This document shows, piece by piece, positions 42,489 to 52,752 of a stretch of 64,000 bases of DNA; the first letter of the stretch is position 1, and every line of letters starts with the position of its first letter. The notes under the pieces are model-generated. The model made no database searches. It saw only the letters and a list, made by a program, of their open reading frames with translations, and was not told the DNA's origin. A program made the translations under genes and the position numbers. Origin of the DNA: Phytophthora sp. 'mugwort' (Eukaryota > Oomycota > Peronosporomycetes > Peronosporales > Peronosporaceae); contig JAUCEF010000002.1 in the NCBI GenBank assembly GCA_033558025.1, positions 2,604,001 through 2,668,000 on the forward strand, in the 5' to 3' direction.

Positions 42489-43580
42489 TGTGAAGCGAAC
42501 AAACAGTTGCCCAGCCTGAGAGCAGCCCAACACGCTGCTCATATTGCCTAAGAGGGACGACTTTATAAGAGCACACGAATACCAGACAACATCACTCGGC
42601 GTGTGATATGCCATAACAATTCTCACCTTTCTGCGTCGTCGAGCTGGAGGAGGTCTTACCAGTGCGGATCCGTGAGGTTGAAGTTTCCTTTTGCATGCGG
42701 AACAGCACCGTGAATGGATTTTTGTCCTATCACTTTTTTTGAGTTATAGGACAAATTTAAGGCCCAGTATCAATCGCTAAGCTCGTTTTGTCTTTTTCCA
42801 AGGACGATTTTTACTGGGGTTAAAGGGCGAGACATGCGCCCTTGTCGCGCGAAAGGTTAATAAAAGTACACGTTTCCAGCCATACCGACCTGTCGATGAT
42901 TAAAATAAAATACCGGTATTGGTAAACGTGATGGAGGAAGCAGCAGCGACGGAGGAGGAGGTGCGCTCAGTGCGCAGTGCGCTGCGTCTTCGTCTGAAGC
43001 ATGAGAGTATCCAAGTCTCGTATGTGCATACTACTGACAATGGACCCAAGACGGCCGCAGGCGGAAGTTCGGCAGCGGCGACGCAGTTGGAGCATCTTTT
43101 CGAGCGCACGGTGCAGTTCGGCGAGAACCAATCAGGGCTTCTTCTTGGGGCTGTGGGCAATTACCGGCGTGCCATCGTGACGTGTGCAATGCGCAATTTG
43201 CGCAACAGGTTCGGCAATTTTTCGTTGGTGTACCTTAACGGAGTCATCCTGCAGAACGAGCTCGAAGCTTTTAAGGAGCTAACGGCGCAGCTAACTCGCG
43301 CGACAGCATTCAAGCACCCGGTATGCATGATGACACGATCGATCTTGCAGATTCACCTATGAATGTGTGTGCTGACTGGGAGCTGAGTACTTGTGTGGTA
43401 TTTGCTGTTAAAAAGGCGCTGTCCTACTGGAATATGTACGCGTACTTACGCGACTTGCTTGTTGCTAAAGCCAAGACTGGAGATCATGTGATCGTCATCC
43501 TAGACGCCTTAGAGCAGTTCGTGCGTGAAAACAGTAACGCCAAACAATTGCTGCTGTACAACCTGCTCGATTGGCTGCAA

Positions 43581-43650
43581 GTACGACATCATTCAGAATG
43601 TTTTCACAGGGTTCGTTGCTAACCTTGAGAAATGTTGGTGATTTCCTTAG
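43581..43650 (+). other. Intron in the ORC4-like gene
   Basis: GTACGACATC to ATTTCCTTAG. Splicing joins LLDWLQ to AKDIKMGVLGIT in frame and restores the ORC4 family alignment. Confidence 0.75.
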
Positions 43651-43733
43651 GCTAAAGATATCAAGATGGGTGTGCTGGGTATAACAGACAACTACAACGT
43701 TGTAGACAATCTAGAAAAACGAGTGCGCTCCAG

Positions 43734-43843
43734 GTACGATTGCGATGTACATATTTTTGCTGGCTAGTAAGCTTCTTGCTTTTTTTTAAGACCTGCTGAT
43801 GTTTATTACTATTGTGTGCTCGTTTTTTTTTCGCTTGACAAAG
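43734..43843 (+). other. Second intron in the ORC4-like gene
   Basis: GTACGATTGC to CTTGACAAAG. Splicing restores KRVRSRFSNLQIVIG, the expected family sequence, and then a frame open to the stop at 44589. Confidence 0.7.
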
Positions 43844-44694
43844 GTTCTCGAATCTTCAAATTGTTATTGGGAGACCCTCCTTCACCCAGATACGGCAACA
43901 CCTTGTATGCCTTCTTTGCCTCGATACATTTCAGTGGGATTCTCACGGTGAGCTGCAAAGACCATCAAGTAAATACGTTGCAGCCTTTTCCATGAGTGTG
44001 AAGGAGCTGTTGTTACATCAAAGCAAGTTTCTTGCAAGCCTCGAATTTGATTACGATATTGGGAAACCACAAGCCTTTTTCGTAAGGCTCGCTTCTGCTG
44101 CAATTTGTTACCTGGCTGTCGACGCTCCGCTGTTAACATCCTATAACTTTCGGCGCGCAAGGTACTTGCTGGAGCAGGACCACCAACTTGCGGTGCTAGA
44201 AACGGTAACGGAGCATGGTATTGCGTTACTAATCGGTATGGGGCACCTGGAGAAAGCTGGTCAACGTGTATTCACGCTGGAAATGGTGTACGCTCGGTGG
44301 GAGAATTTCCTCCGCCAGCACGACATGCTCGCGCAACTGCCAACACGTAGTGAAGCTCAGAAAGCATTGGAGAATTTGCTGCGACTCAAGCTTGTCAAGG
44401 ATGCTGGAGATGCATTCAAGATCGGGCGTGGTGGAGATAGCTCCACGAAACAGGACATATCGGGTTCATTGCAGCCTGAGTTTCGAGCAGTACACTTAAA
44501 TTTTGCGCCGCGCACACTCGAAGGCATCCTGCGTAATGGTAGCATCAGATGCTCGACTCTTTTGAAAGAGTGGGCTATTAACGGAAGTTGATGGTTTATC
44601 TCCGTTAAATATAGGAAGCGATTGACTCGGGAGTTTTTCTCTGCTTCGTTAAACAACCACTTATAAGTAGGGCAAAGGTGGTGGGGATGGCCCT

Positions 44695-45943
44695 TTTCGG
44701 CGACCGCTGCCATCGCAGTGAACACTCAACTGCCTCCGCGCACTTCCAAGTCGGTGGTTCTGTGGACAGCTGCTCCATTCTCAACTATGTGTGGGTAACG
44801 TTTTGCCTGATTTTCATGTGGACACATGTCATCCTGACTCCGAAGCTCTGTCGTGTCATCATCAAAGAAATCACTCGTCTAACATTCTTCGCAAAGTTCG
44901 TCTCGGCCAACCCCTGGATGCAGCACTACACTCTGTAAGCCGTGCAGATCAGTATTGGCATTGAGTGTTTGCACTTTAACCTAATGCTCGATTTCTTAAC
45001 GCAGAAATCATTGCAGAAATCCCCTTTGCCCCATGATTTGGCACATTATGGGCAAAGGAACAACAAAGACCTAGTGGGTACTACACTTGCTGATCAATAC
45101 AAGCTTCGACAAAAACGAGGTCTGCATCGGCTGCAAAGATTGCGATTGAGCCATGGTCATGAGTCATTATGCTCCTCGATCGCGAGTAATACTCTTTATA
45201 AACGAAACCTGCTGCCGTCCACCGACATACCGATTACTATGACGACCTACAACGATTTAGATGTCCACCATAGCGGTTTTCCGGAGGACGACAAAACAAA
45301 CTCCGATGACATTTCTTGTGAGTTGAACTCACCACCTGATCAGCACAATGCGGCACTGATTATTGCCCGATTTTTTCGGAGTGTTTGTCGACTGGATAAT
45401 GCTGCTGATCGGGCACGTGAAGTCTTACGTCGGCATTGGCGAGAGCAGCACCCCGAAAAGTACCGGACTCCACTATTCGAGCTGACCAATAGTGAACAGC
45501 TTCGGGTTTTGCAGCTGTATAATCCTCATATCTACGGCTCCGAGCACTCTCCATCACCTCTTGCCTCAACCTCGACGTCAATGCGGCTTTTGCGGGTCCC
45601 TCAAATGGAACAACACAAGCGTCAAAGGCGTTTGGAAATACTGGCGAGGATGGACAAGGCAACACAACTTTTGAACGAAGCTAGTAGACAGAAAACGCAC
45701 ACGCCTTTTGGCACAGCGACCACAATTAATGAGGCGTACCAGCGGCAATCGCTAGCCTTTCAAAAGCGGCCAAAGAATGTGCTTGACGTGCAGCAAGCTC
45801 ATCATCTGGTTCTTTTTTCACCAAATTCTCGCTATAAAGCGATGCCGCAGTCCCGTCTTCTAGTGGCCCATACCCTCAAAAGCGCGTCAACACTGAAACC
45901 TTTGATCACATCAACCAACAAGAAGCAGCCTCATCGAAAGTAG
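44695..45943 (+). CDS. Hypothetical host gene, probably spliced
   Basis: The large exon (about 45004-45943) encodes around 310 residues. It begins after a good intron acceptor (TTCTTAACGCAG). Visible are a basic stretch (KLRQKRGLHRLQRLRLSHGH), an IQ-like helix (NAALIIARFFRSVCRLDNAA), then REVLRRHWREQHPEKYRTPL, a conserved-looking segment (FELTNSEQLRVLQLYNPHIY), a coiled coil (QMEQHKRQRRLEILARMDKA) and a basic end. A donor GTAAGC at about 44936 ends a preceding exon (DSEALSCHHQRNHSSNILRK..ALHS), and an ATG at about 44695 is a possible start. The exact exon structure upstream of 45004 is uncertain. The family is not recognised. Confidence 0.55.
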
Positions 45944-45961
45944 TTCACGGGCTTAACTTTA

Positions 45962-46930
45962 TTATGTGTGCCGTTGAATTCGGTCGTCATAGTCTTTATC
46001 GTCTACCACTTCAGTTAACTGTGTGCTTAATAGGAACCATTTGGGCTTGCTAGCTGAGCCTTCTGCCACCTGTTCCGCGACGAAATGAAGCGGTTCGTAA
46101 ATCTTCAGAAACGCCCCGGCTGTTAACTTGAGGTTCTCGGCGGCATGGGGCTCAAAGACCGCTTCTACTATCGAGTCATTTTCTTTCAAAGCACTTGCAG
46201 TCATGTTCTCCAGCTTGGATGCAACCGCTTTGATTTGACACTCGTACGAAACAAACTGTGGCGTAACTGTGCAACTCCGCTTCAGGCAAACTATAATGCA
46301 CGACCGGTGCTGAATCGACTCGATAACGCCAATCGCGCCCTTTGGTGAGGAATGGCTGCTCTGTTGCGGTAGCAAATGCTGGCCATGCGAGCGCAACAGT
46401 GTGAGGTCCCGATTGCGCTTGCGAATTGCCTTACGAATAACATCACCCACATTTCCACGAATTTTAAAGACGATTGAATCGTCCTTAGACTTCCGTCCAA
46501 CAGAGGCACCCGTTGGCGAAGGCTTCGATGGAGAAAATATCTGCGGCGCAAACGGTTCAGCTCGCATCTGATGCTCAGTGTCAAGAATCGCATCAGCCTC
46601 TGTAGGATTTTCATATGCATGGGCCTGGACACGCAAGAGCCAACATGAGGGTTTAGTACTAAGTTACATGCACAATACTACAGCAGCTAGCAGATGCGTC
46701 GGCATGCCTGCATGATTGAATACTCCTCGTTGGTCGAGTTTTGTTGCTGTGACCGTATCGTTGCGCGTTGTAGCACATCAGACAGCAAACGTGTTTTCGG
46801 AGCCGCAGGACTGGTGTCAAAACTATCGTTCAAACTAGATATGTGCTGTGGCGGTTGTGACCCTGATAAATCCGCTGGCACCGACTTCCGCCTACGCTTA
46901 GCACCAGTAGATAGAGACCAGTCACGTCAA
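45962..46930 (-). CDS. Hypothetical host gene, at least two exons
   Basis: The minus-strand 3' exon (46626-45962, after the acceptor GCGTGTCCAG) encodes about 220 residues: DSIVFKIRGNVGDVIRKAIRK, GAIGVIESIQHRSCIIVCLK, CQIKAVASKLENMTASALKE, LTAGAFLKIYEPLHFVAEQV and PKWFLLSTQLTEVVDD. The last two blocks are compatible with an OB-fold-like beta domain, but that is only an impression. An upstream exon (about 46930-46700) contains a nuclear-localisation-like KRRRKS and SGSQPPQHISSLNDSFDTSP. I could not fix the start codon or the donor site. The gene is convergent with 44695-45943, with only 18 bases between the stops. Confidence 0.5.
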
Positions 46931-46946
46931 TAACCAACATACTTGA

Positions 46947-47765
46947 CTATTCAAAAAAATTCCATTCCCACCTCTTAGCAGCAGACGCCTCCAGCTGCGA
47001 CCGTCGCTTCTGAATTGCACCCAGCGACTTGCGGCGGTTTTTGATGTCAGTAACTGATGGTTTCCTCGTACTCCATCGCTCCGGCCTTGACCCTGCCGCC
47101 TCGAAGCCGAATTTCCTGATAATGCCGGTGCCAGCTCTTGTATTCATTACACCGCGCTGTTTATTGTATTTCATAATGGAGCGATTGTTTGCTCCATCAC
47201 TGTTGCTGCTGCCGCTGCCCCCTCTTCCAGCTGCGAGTCGTCCTGCCTGCTCCTTCGACGACTCGTCAGTTGCAGCCAGCGATAAGAACGAATTGTCGTG
47301 GATTTCCCTCATCACCGTGCCACTCGCAGTCCCGCCTGCCTCAGCTGCTGGCTTTGCCACCGTCTGTGTATGTTGTTGCTGCTGGAGAAGCATCGCGAAC
47401 GGATTTCCCTCCTCCTCTCCTTCGTCTCCGCTGTCGTCTACACATACACAAATGACCATCCGCCTCATTCAGCAGCCGCAGTACCCCAACAGCTGCAACA
47501 ACGGTAACAAACCGAGATTGAAAGGCGGTTGCTGCTGTCGCGGGAAGATCTGGCTACTGCTGCTACTGCTGCCACCGCCGCCGTATCCTGCAGCTCTCGT
47601 TGTGTTTGTCATCGACGCACGAGATTGCGTGGGCATAGCGACGGCGTCGGGTGGCAGCAGTAAATCGCGACTGTGTGGGTCTGACTCCAGGTCATAGTAC
47701 ACTACGCGTTCCTCGTCTTCGTCCTCGTATGGGGGAAGCCTCCGGCCGCCAATTTGTCGCATCAT
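46947..47765 (-). CDS. Hypothetical two-exon gene, 247 residues
   Basis: An ATG at 47765 (MMRQIGGRRLPPYEDEDEERV) opens exon 1 to 47513. A GT-AG intron at 47438-47512 (75 bp) joins FNL to DDSGDEGEEEGNPFAMLLQQ exactly in frame, and exon 2 ends at the stop at 46947. The joined length is 744 bases, or 248 codons with the stop. The protein is largely disordered (Ser/Gly tract, Gln run, acidic patch). It ends in a denser segment (KPSVTDIKNRRKSLGAIQKR, then RRSQLEASAAKRWEWNFFE) that looks conserved. The function is unknown. It is followed at short distance by the gene at 45962-46930 on the same strand. Confidence 0.65.
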
Positions 47766-47942
47766 GGAAGTTTGACTACCGGTAGTGGGCTGAAAGTGTA
47801 ATACAAAATAACGAATACTGTAGTGGCCAAGTCCTTCACAAGTCATTAATTTTAAAGGGGGAGGGTTTAGTAGTTTCCGAATAAACGCCTTAGCTGATTC
47901 ACCTACCAATCAAACAGTAATATTCTGAAAATCGATTACCGG

Positions 47943-48244
47943 TAATGTAGATTTTGGGTAGGGTAAAAAAGCGTCCCCGATGCGCAGGGTCTCTAATACT
48001 AAGTATATAAGTACTAAGTATATAAGTATTAGAGACCCTGCGCATCGGGGACGCTTTTTACCATACCCAAAATCGACATTATATTACTAAGTGTATATAC
48101 TTAGTATTAGAGACTCTGCGCATTGGGGACGCTTTTTTACCCTACCCAAAATACTTAGTATTAAAGACCCTGCGCATCGGGGACGCTTTTTACTAAATAT
48201 TAGAGACCCTTCGCATCGGGGACGCTTTTTACTCTACCCAAAAT
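47943..48244. repeat. Palindromic MITE-like repeat array
   Basis: Arms 47943-48000 and 48025-48081 are near-perfect inverse complements of about 57 bases, with the core GCGTCCCCGATGCGCAGGGT. They enclose a duplicated 15-base AAGTATATAAGTACT-type centre. Three more right-arm copies follow in direct order at about 48100-48152, 48153-48193 and 48194-48243, each with CGGGGACGCTTTTTAC or close to it. The outer flanks both carry ATGTAGAT beside the CCCAAAAT or ATTTTGGG arm end. It looks like a small non-autonomous inverted-repeat element with amplified ends. Confidence 0.75.
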
Positions 48245-48718
48245 GTAGATGTGTCCGGATGGCGTTCCTGCAACGTTAACTCTCCAGAGAAACTGTCTCT
48301 TAACGCAACGAGCCTAAAAGCAACGCAAATTTATCGATTCGTACTTACCCGGGTTGTTATGGTAAATATATCAGAATAGCGGACGGGTGTCATAGCCAAC
48401 AAATCGCTAAAGTTGGAGGTGTCGACAGGAAAACTATCCCCAAAACCCCTTCCCTGTCGGGCTTAACCCTATAGGGCCGAGTGATGTGATACCATGCTTG
48501 GTCCTGGGTTTAAGACCGCGTGCTCCGCAGTCGGCCAGATGCCCCAACATCATTTCACCCCCTCCTGTAGTTGACGTTGCAAGACGCACTTCGGAACTGT
48601 CCGAAATCCTGTTCCTACAATACCGTTGTTTAGCTAATACTGGTATGAAGTGCATTCTTAGCAATGGTAAGGCGTGGGGATCTTTATACCATAATGAAAT
48701 TAGTATAAACGTAGTGAA
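48245..48718. other. Spacer, no supported gene
   Basis: Frames of 76-78 codons overlap on both strands and have no motif. Nothing else was recognised. Confidence 0.35.
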
Positions 48719-49503
48719 ATGATGTCTTCAAAGATACAATCTGTGCATGATAGGATGAATACATTTTCTCTCCGACCAAACTTGATCATAGTATGGTGCA
48801 TATTAGCCAATCCGATTATTCTCCAATTTGTTTTAGCCAATGAAAATCAGCTTCAAAGTTTTTGGCGAGTCAAATCGCTTCATTTGGTTCAGTTTCATCC
48901 AATAAAAACGCGACTAGAGGTTGCAGTCGGAAGCAGGGCGATTCCGACGTATCTGGTCGGAACTGATGCCCAGATATGTGTATCGTGCTACAAACGTGTG
49001 GTGTGCCACGCATATTTGCCTCCTCTCCGACCAAAAACGATGAGCCTGAACGAATTAAAGCCCGCCAACACCAAGCGCGCGCGATCGACGGCCATGAAGG
49101 CGCTCGAGCGCTTCCTCTCCGCTGAGAGCACGAGCATGGAGCATATTAGGGCTTTGGTCGTCACAGAACCAAGTCGCGCAGGCGGTATTCTAGTGACGCT
49201 GATGGACAAGTTTGGCGTGTACCTGGCATTTCACGCACGAGCACGGGGACAGCACCTGTCGCGCCACTCCGTCGCTCAGTACTTCCGCCAGGTGAAGTGC
49301 TGGCTCCTGGACGAGTATCCTGTCCAAGGCGGCACTGTAGCACGGCAGCTGCTGAGCATGGGTCGCACGCTTGAATAGCACTGCATCAAGCACGAAAGTG
49401 GTGGATTTATTAAGAAGGCGGTTGCATACACGAAGGAAGATTTGAAGAAGATGAAAAGTATATGTATTCAACGGCTAGCTGCACTTCGGACTACCAAGCT
49501 GTA
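48719..49503 (+). pseudogene. Crypton-type tyrosine recombinase fragment
   Basis: The meaningful part starts at the ATG at 49040 (SLNELKPANTKRARSTAMKAL, then ERFLSAE). It continues GVYLAFHARARGQHLSRHSV, AQYFRQVKCWLLDEYPVQGG and LLSMGRTLE, meets a TAG at 49376-49378, and continues in the same frame (CIKHESGGFIKKAVAYTKED, LKKMKSICIQRLAALR) to 49503. This matches the N-terminal core-binding half of oomycete Crypton recombinases. The catalytic Arg/His/Tyr half is missing, so it is a remnant. The N-terminal 107 codons from the ATG at 48719 show no recombinase pattern. Confidence 0.55.
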
Positions 49504-49590
49504 GCTCTGTAATGTCTCTTGTGGAGAAGCGTCGAATAAGAATCTCAAACCCCGCGGCAATGAGCCGATCTGCGAAATAAGTGGAGTAAG

Positions 49591-49900
49591 TCAGACAGAG
49601 GACAACTGACAGGGGGCGGAAAGCGAGTTTGATGGCGACCCAGATCGTGACCGATTACTCTTTATATGAACCTTGGTCGCTTGGAGCGTTTTTTTCGGCT
49701 TCGCGCCATCCCGCGCTCCAGATCGGTTGGCGCTGGCGTTTAACGCCGCACGAAGTTGGTTGATCTCCTTGTTGAGCGAGCTTGTCTTCCTTGCAACCTC
49801 TTGTTTCACAAGAGCAGCTACGAGAACTTCATTTGAAGTCTCGAGTTCTATAGCGTCTGCCGAAGCCCAATTCCGGTCCGCTGAATATTGATCAGAGTCG
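49591..49900 (-). pseudogene. Coiled-coil C-terminus in inverse orientation beside the Penelope-like element
   Basis: The minus strand reads ELETSNEVLVAALVKQEVAR, KTSSLNKEINQLRAALNASA and then a basic Lys/Ser tail ending at 49591. The heptad pattern and basic tail suggest the end of a nucleic-acid-binding retroelement ORF. It points away from the reverse transcriptase at 50104. It could be an inverted piece of the same element family or an unrelated remnant. Confidence 0.35.
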
Positions 49901-49915
49901 ATCCAGGCCGGCCGC

Positions 49916-50050
49916 GATCTGCATGTCACCGATCGGTCTTGATCCACGCCCCCTTGAGTCCAATCTGGATGCCTGGTGCCGATCCGATCTGAGCCGATCG
50001 GGACTAAACATGGTCCGATCCGCATGTTGCCGATCGGTCTCGATCTTCAT
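49916..50050 (+). repeat. Direct repeat about 101 bp apart, GATC-rich
   Basis: GATCTGCATGTCACCGATCG at 49916 and GATCCGCATGTTGCCGATCG at 50017 are followed by similar sequence (GTCTTGATCCA versus GTCTCGATCTT). They lie just upstream of the reverse transcriptase frame. Confidence 0.6.
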
Positions 50051-50103
50051 CCCTTGCGCGGATCCTGTCTAAAATCGGCCGTGATCGAGATCGATCGTGT
50101 GAC

Positions 50104-52199
50104 TGTGCACACAGAGCACAGCAAACGTCGCAACAACCAGGTCGAGGCGGTGGAGAAAGAGCCCGAAGACAACGGCCCGGAAGAAACTCCAACAACTCCA
50201 CCAAAAACAGCAGCGGAAAACAGCAAGGCAAGCCAAACGCGAAACCAAGATCCCAGCGGAAGTCCGGCAATTAAGGAACGAATTCCAATTCCATCCCGAC
50301 CGCCCGACATTCAAGAACGCTCTTGCTATCTTCGCGCTCCGGAACGTTCAAGAAGTGGACAACGAAATCTCGAATCTCGCCTTCCACGACCTGATGTCTC
50401 CACCTGCTGATTTACCTGCCACCCTCAAGCGACTGCTAGGACTGAACCTCAATTTCTGTCCCACACTGCGCCGACTCTCGACTACCGATCTCCTTGAACG
50501 GCTACCAGACTTTGTTCGATCGCTTCGACTCCGGTACCTATTCCGGAAGAACGACAACAAAGCGTTCACGAAGAGCTCAATCTACGTGAAGAACGAAGCG
50601 TTTCAGCCACCACCATGTCCCCCTGCGATTGAAGCAACACTTCAGTCCATCGAACAACGTCTTCAAGTTACAACATTGGTCTCGAAGCGACACTTCAACA
50701 TGACCAAGACACAACAGGACTTGCTCAAGACCCTGATGTTCCGGCACAATCTCAAGGTTCTGCTGACCGACAAAAACCTCGGCCCAGCAGTCATGACATC
50801 AACCCAATACGTCGACTTCTGCCTTGATCATCTCCAAGACACTACGACGTACCGGAACATCCAAGCGCCCCCAGATGCCATCCTGAGACTGCTGAAGAGT
50901 ACCGTCAGGAAGTACTACGAACGCATGTTTCAGCGATACGGCTACGATGTGGGCTGGAAGGATACGGCGATCATCACCCACCAGATTGACGCTAGATCGC
51001 TGAATGTGTTATACGCACTAGCGAAGATACACAAGCCTCAGTTAGCACCGAGACCAATCGTGTCAAACGCTAATGGAGTGCTCCTCGGACTCTCCAAGTG
51101 GCTCGACTACCAACTCCAGCCACTGCTGAAAGCCTCTGCGTCATATCTCAAGAACTCGGATCAGCTCCTGACCGATCTCGCCGCCCTCCAAGTCACGCCG
51201 CAAGATCAGATCCTCACGTTCGATGTCGTTTCGCTATACACGAGTATACCGATCGACTGCGCACTCGATACGTTTGCAAGGATCCTCAACGATCATCGAT
51301 GGAAGACTGCCATCCTGGAAGGACTACACCTCATTCTGAGGTTCAACTACTTCCAGTTCGGCGACACGATGTGGCACCAAATAACAGGTACCGCAATGGG
51401 TACTTCGGTTGCACCAGCTTTTGCCTCACTGTACCTTGCGCACTTTGAGAGCCAGCTGGCACCAGAGTTCCAAGAATCCCTCGTGTACTTCCGTCGATAC
51501 ATCGATGATGGATTGATCATCTGGCGCCCAAGAACGGAAGATCCTTTTGCACTCCAAAGGTTCTTCGCCAAGTTCACGCGTCTGTCAAGACTCAAGTTCA
51601 CACACGAACAGAGTCTGACCGAAGCGCCGTTTCTCGATCTCTGGATCATCAAGACCGAAAACGGACTTCGAACCAAGACGCACCAAAAAGCGCTAAATCT
51701 GTACCTCTACCTTCCAGCTGCCAGCGCACATCCGCCTGGCGTGCTCAAAGGGTTGATCTACGGACTCGTGAAGAAGTACGCAATGCAGAACCCAGACGCG
51801 AACGACTTCAAGTCGGTCGTTAATCTGCTTCTGCAACGACTGCAAAGTCGTGGCTATCGAGCCACCAAACTGCTACCAATCTTCCGAGCTGCGCTGGAGG
51901 AAACAAGAGCACCAAGGCCGCGGACATCCAAGGTCTTCTTTAAAGTTCCCTACGATCCGAATGGACCGTCCGGCGCGGAACTGAAGAGACTCCTTGACGT
52001 CCAAGCACTCGAAACCGAAACAAAGAAATTCGGGATCGACCAAGTCAGCCTGTGCTATCTGAAGCCTCCGACTCTCAAGCGCAAGCTGTGCCCAACAAGA
52101 CTACCACCGACATTCTCCCCGTCTCCTGCAGACCGCCTCGCACTTCGATCAAGAAAGCGAAAACGATCGGTCTGTACAGAGGGCGGGGATAAACCCTAA
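50104..52199 (+). CDS. Penelope-like reverse transcriptase without visible endonuclease
   Basis: The frame is open from 50104, after a TGA, to a TAA at 52197-52199. No ATG occurs before 50391, so the 5' end is missing or elsewhere. Motifs in order are TDKNLGPAVMTSTQY with HLQDTTTYRNI, YALAKIHKPQLAPRPIVSNA, QILTFDVVSLYTSIPIDCAL (first catalytic Asp), HQITGTAMGTSVAPAFASLY and VYFRRYIDDGLIIW (YIDD catalytic pair, about 51497). The KIHK and DVVSLYTSIP blocks and the order place it in the Penelope/telomerase-related group rather than LTR or LINE. The C-terminus is basic (RKRKRS) and no GIY-YIG domain is present. The stop codon lies inside a CCCTAAA telomere-type repeat. The ORF is long and unbroken, so the copy is recent. 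Confidence 0.8.
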
Positions 52200-52204
52200 A
52201 CCCT
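52191..52204 (+). repeat. Telomere-type repeat at the 3' end of the RT gene
   Basis: AAACCCTAAACCCT is two units of CCCTAAA (TTTAGGG on the other strand, the repeat reported for Phytophthora telomeres). It overlaps the last codons and stop of the reverse transcriptase (Lys-Pro-stop). Confidence 0.75.
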
Positions 52205-52302
52205 TTGACACGGTGGCGCATCACAACCAGCATCCGTGATGTTGAAGATTCCCAGCGGGAAAATTCTACACGGTTGAAGATTCGCACTGCGAAAATTCCC
52301 AG

Positions 52303-52362
52303 CTGGATTCTCTGGGTACACAATTGGATTCTCTGGGTACAGAACTGGATTTTCGGGGTACA
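52303..52362 (+). repeat. 21-bp tandem repeat, three copies
   Basis: CTGGATTCTCTGGGTACA, TTGGATTCTCTGGGTACA and CTGGATTTTCGGGGTACA start at 52303, 52324 and 52345, a period of 21. They lie in the approximately 510-bp non-coding piece between the two telomere-type tracts. Confidence 0.75.
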
Positions 52363-52713
52363 TTCACCCAACAAATCTAGTTTTAGCCCACACCCACTTC
52401 TCGAAGATTCAAGTGCACCCACGCACGCAATTTGAAGATTCGAGAAACCAAGATGCATGAATCTTGGATGTGTAGTGAGTAGCTAGCAGTAGCAGAACAG
52501 CTTCAGCTGGACACTCACTTCTCAATTTGCCGTCCACTGAAGAAGCCCAAGCGAAAGGACCACCGGAGAGGCCGACCTCCCGACCCTTTGGACAACCAAA
52601 TACAACTGTTTTTGTCGCGTTAAGCCTCAGTCTCAAGACACAAACCGATCGCCACCGCTTCGCGCTGCTTTGCGTTTGCACTCACTCCGGCTTCGCCTTC
52701 GTTCGTGTCACAA

Positions 52714-52727
52714 CCCTAAACCCTAAA
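52714..52727 (+). repeat. Second telomere-type repeat
   Basis: CCCTAAACCCTAAA, two perfect units in the same orientation as the tract at 52191, 26 bases before the ATG of the next ORF. Confidence 0.75.
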
Positions 52728-52752
52728 CCAACCAACACGAAGACAACTAAGG

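Larger units (their letters stand above)
42931..44591 (+). pseudogene. ORC4: ORC4-like origin recognition complex subunit with one frameshift
   Basis: ORC4 of the origin recognition complex helps load the MCM helicase. From the ATG at 42931, exon 1 holds LEHLFERTVQFGENQSGLLLG and SLVYLNGVILQNELEAFKEL. A frame change near 43324 is needed to reach VFAVKKALSYWNMYAYLRDL and VIVILDALEQFVREN...QLLLYNLLDWLQ. Intron 43581-43650 (GT-AG, 70 bp) leads to GVLGITDNYNVVDNLEKRVRS. Intron 43734-43843 (110 bp) leads to RFSNLQIVIGRPSFTQIRQH and the winged-helix end, with a stop at 44589. LEKRVRSRF and LLYNLLD are family hallmarks. The Walker A site reads GAVGNYRRA (no Lys-Thr) and Walker B reads LDALE instead of LDEFD. 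It could be a diverged paralogue, a pseudogene, or an intact gene with a sequence error. Confidence 0.75.

Noticed and set aside
43882..44160. Minus-strand frame of 92 codons
   Set aside because: It overlaps exon 4 of the ORC4-like gene, which has clear family similarity and valid splice sites.
47029..47697. A 222-codon plus-strand frame
   Set aside because: It overlaps the two-exon minus-strand gene whose splice sites join exactly in frame; the plus translation is Leu/Pro/Cys-rich low complexity.
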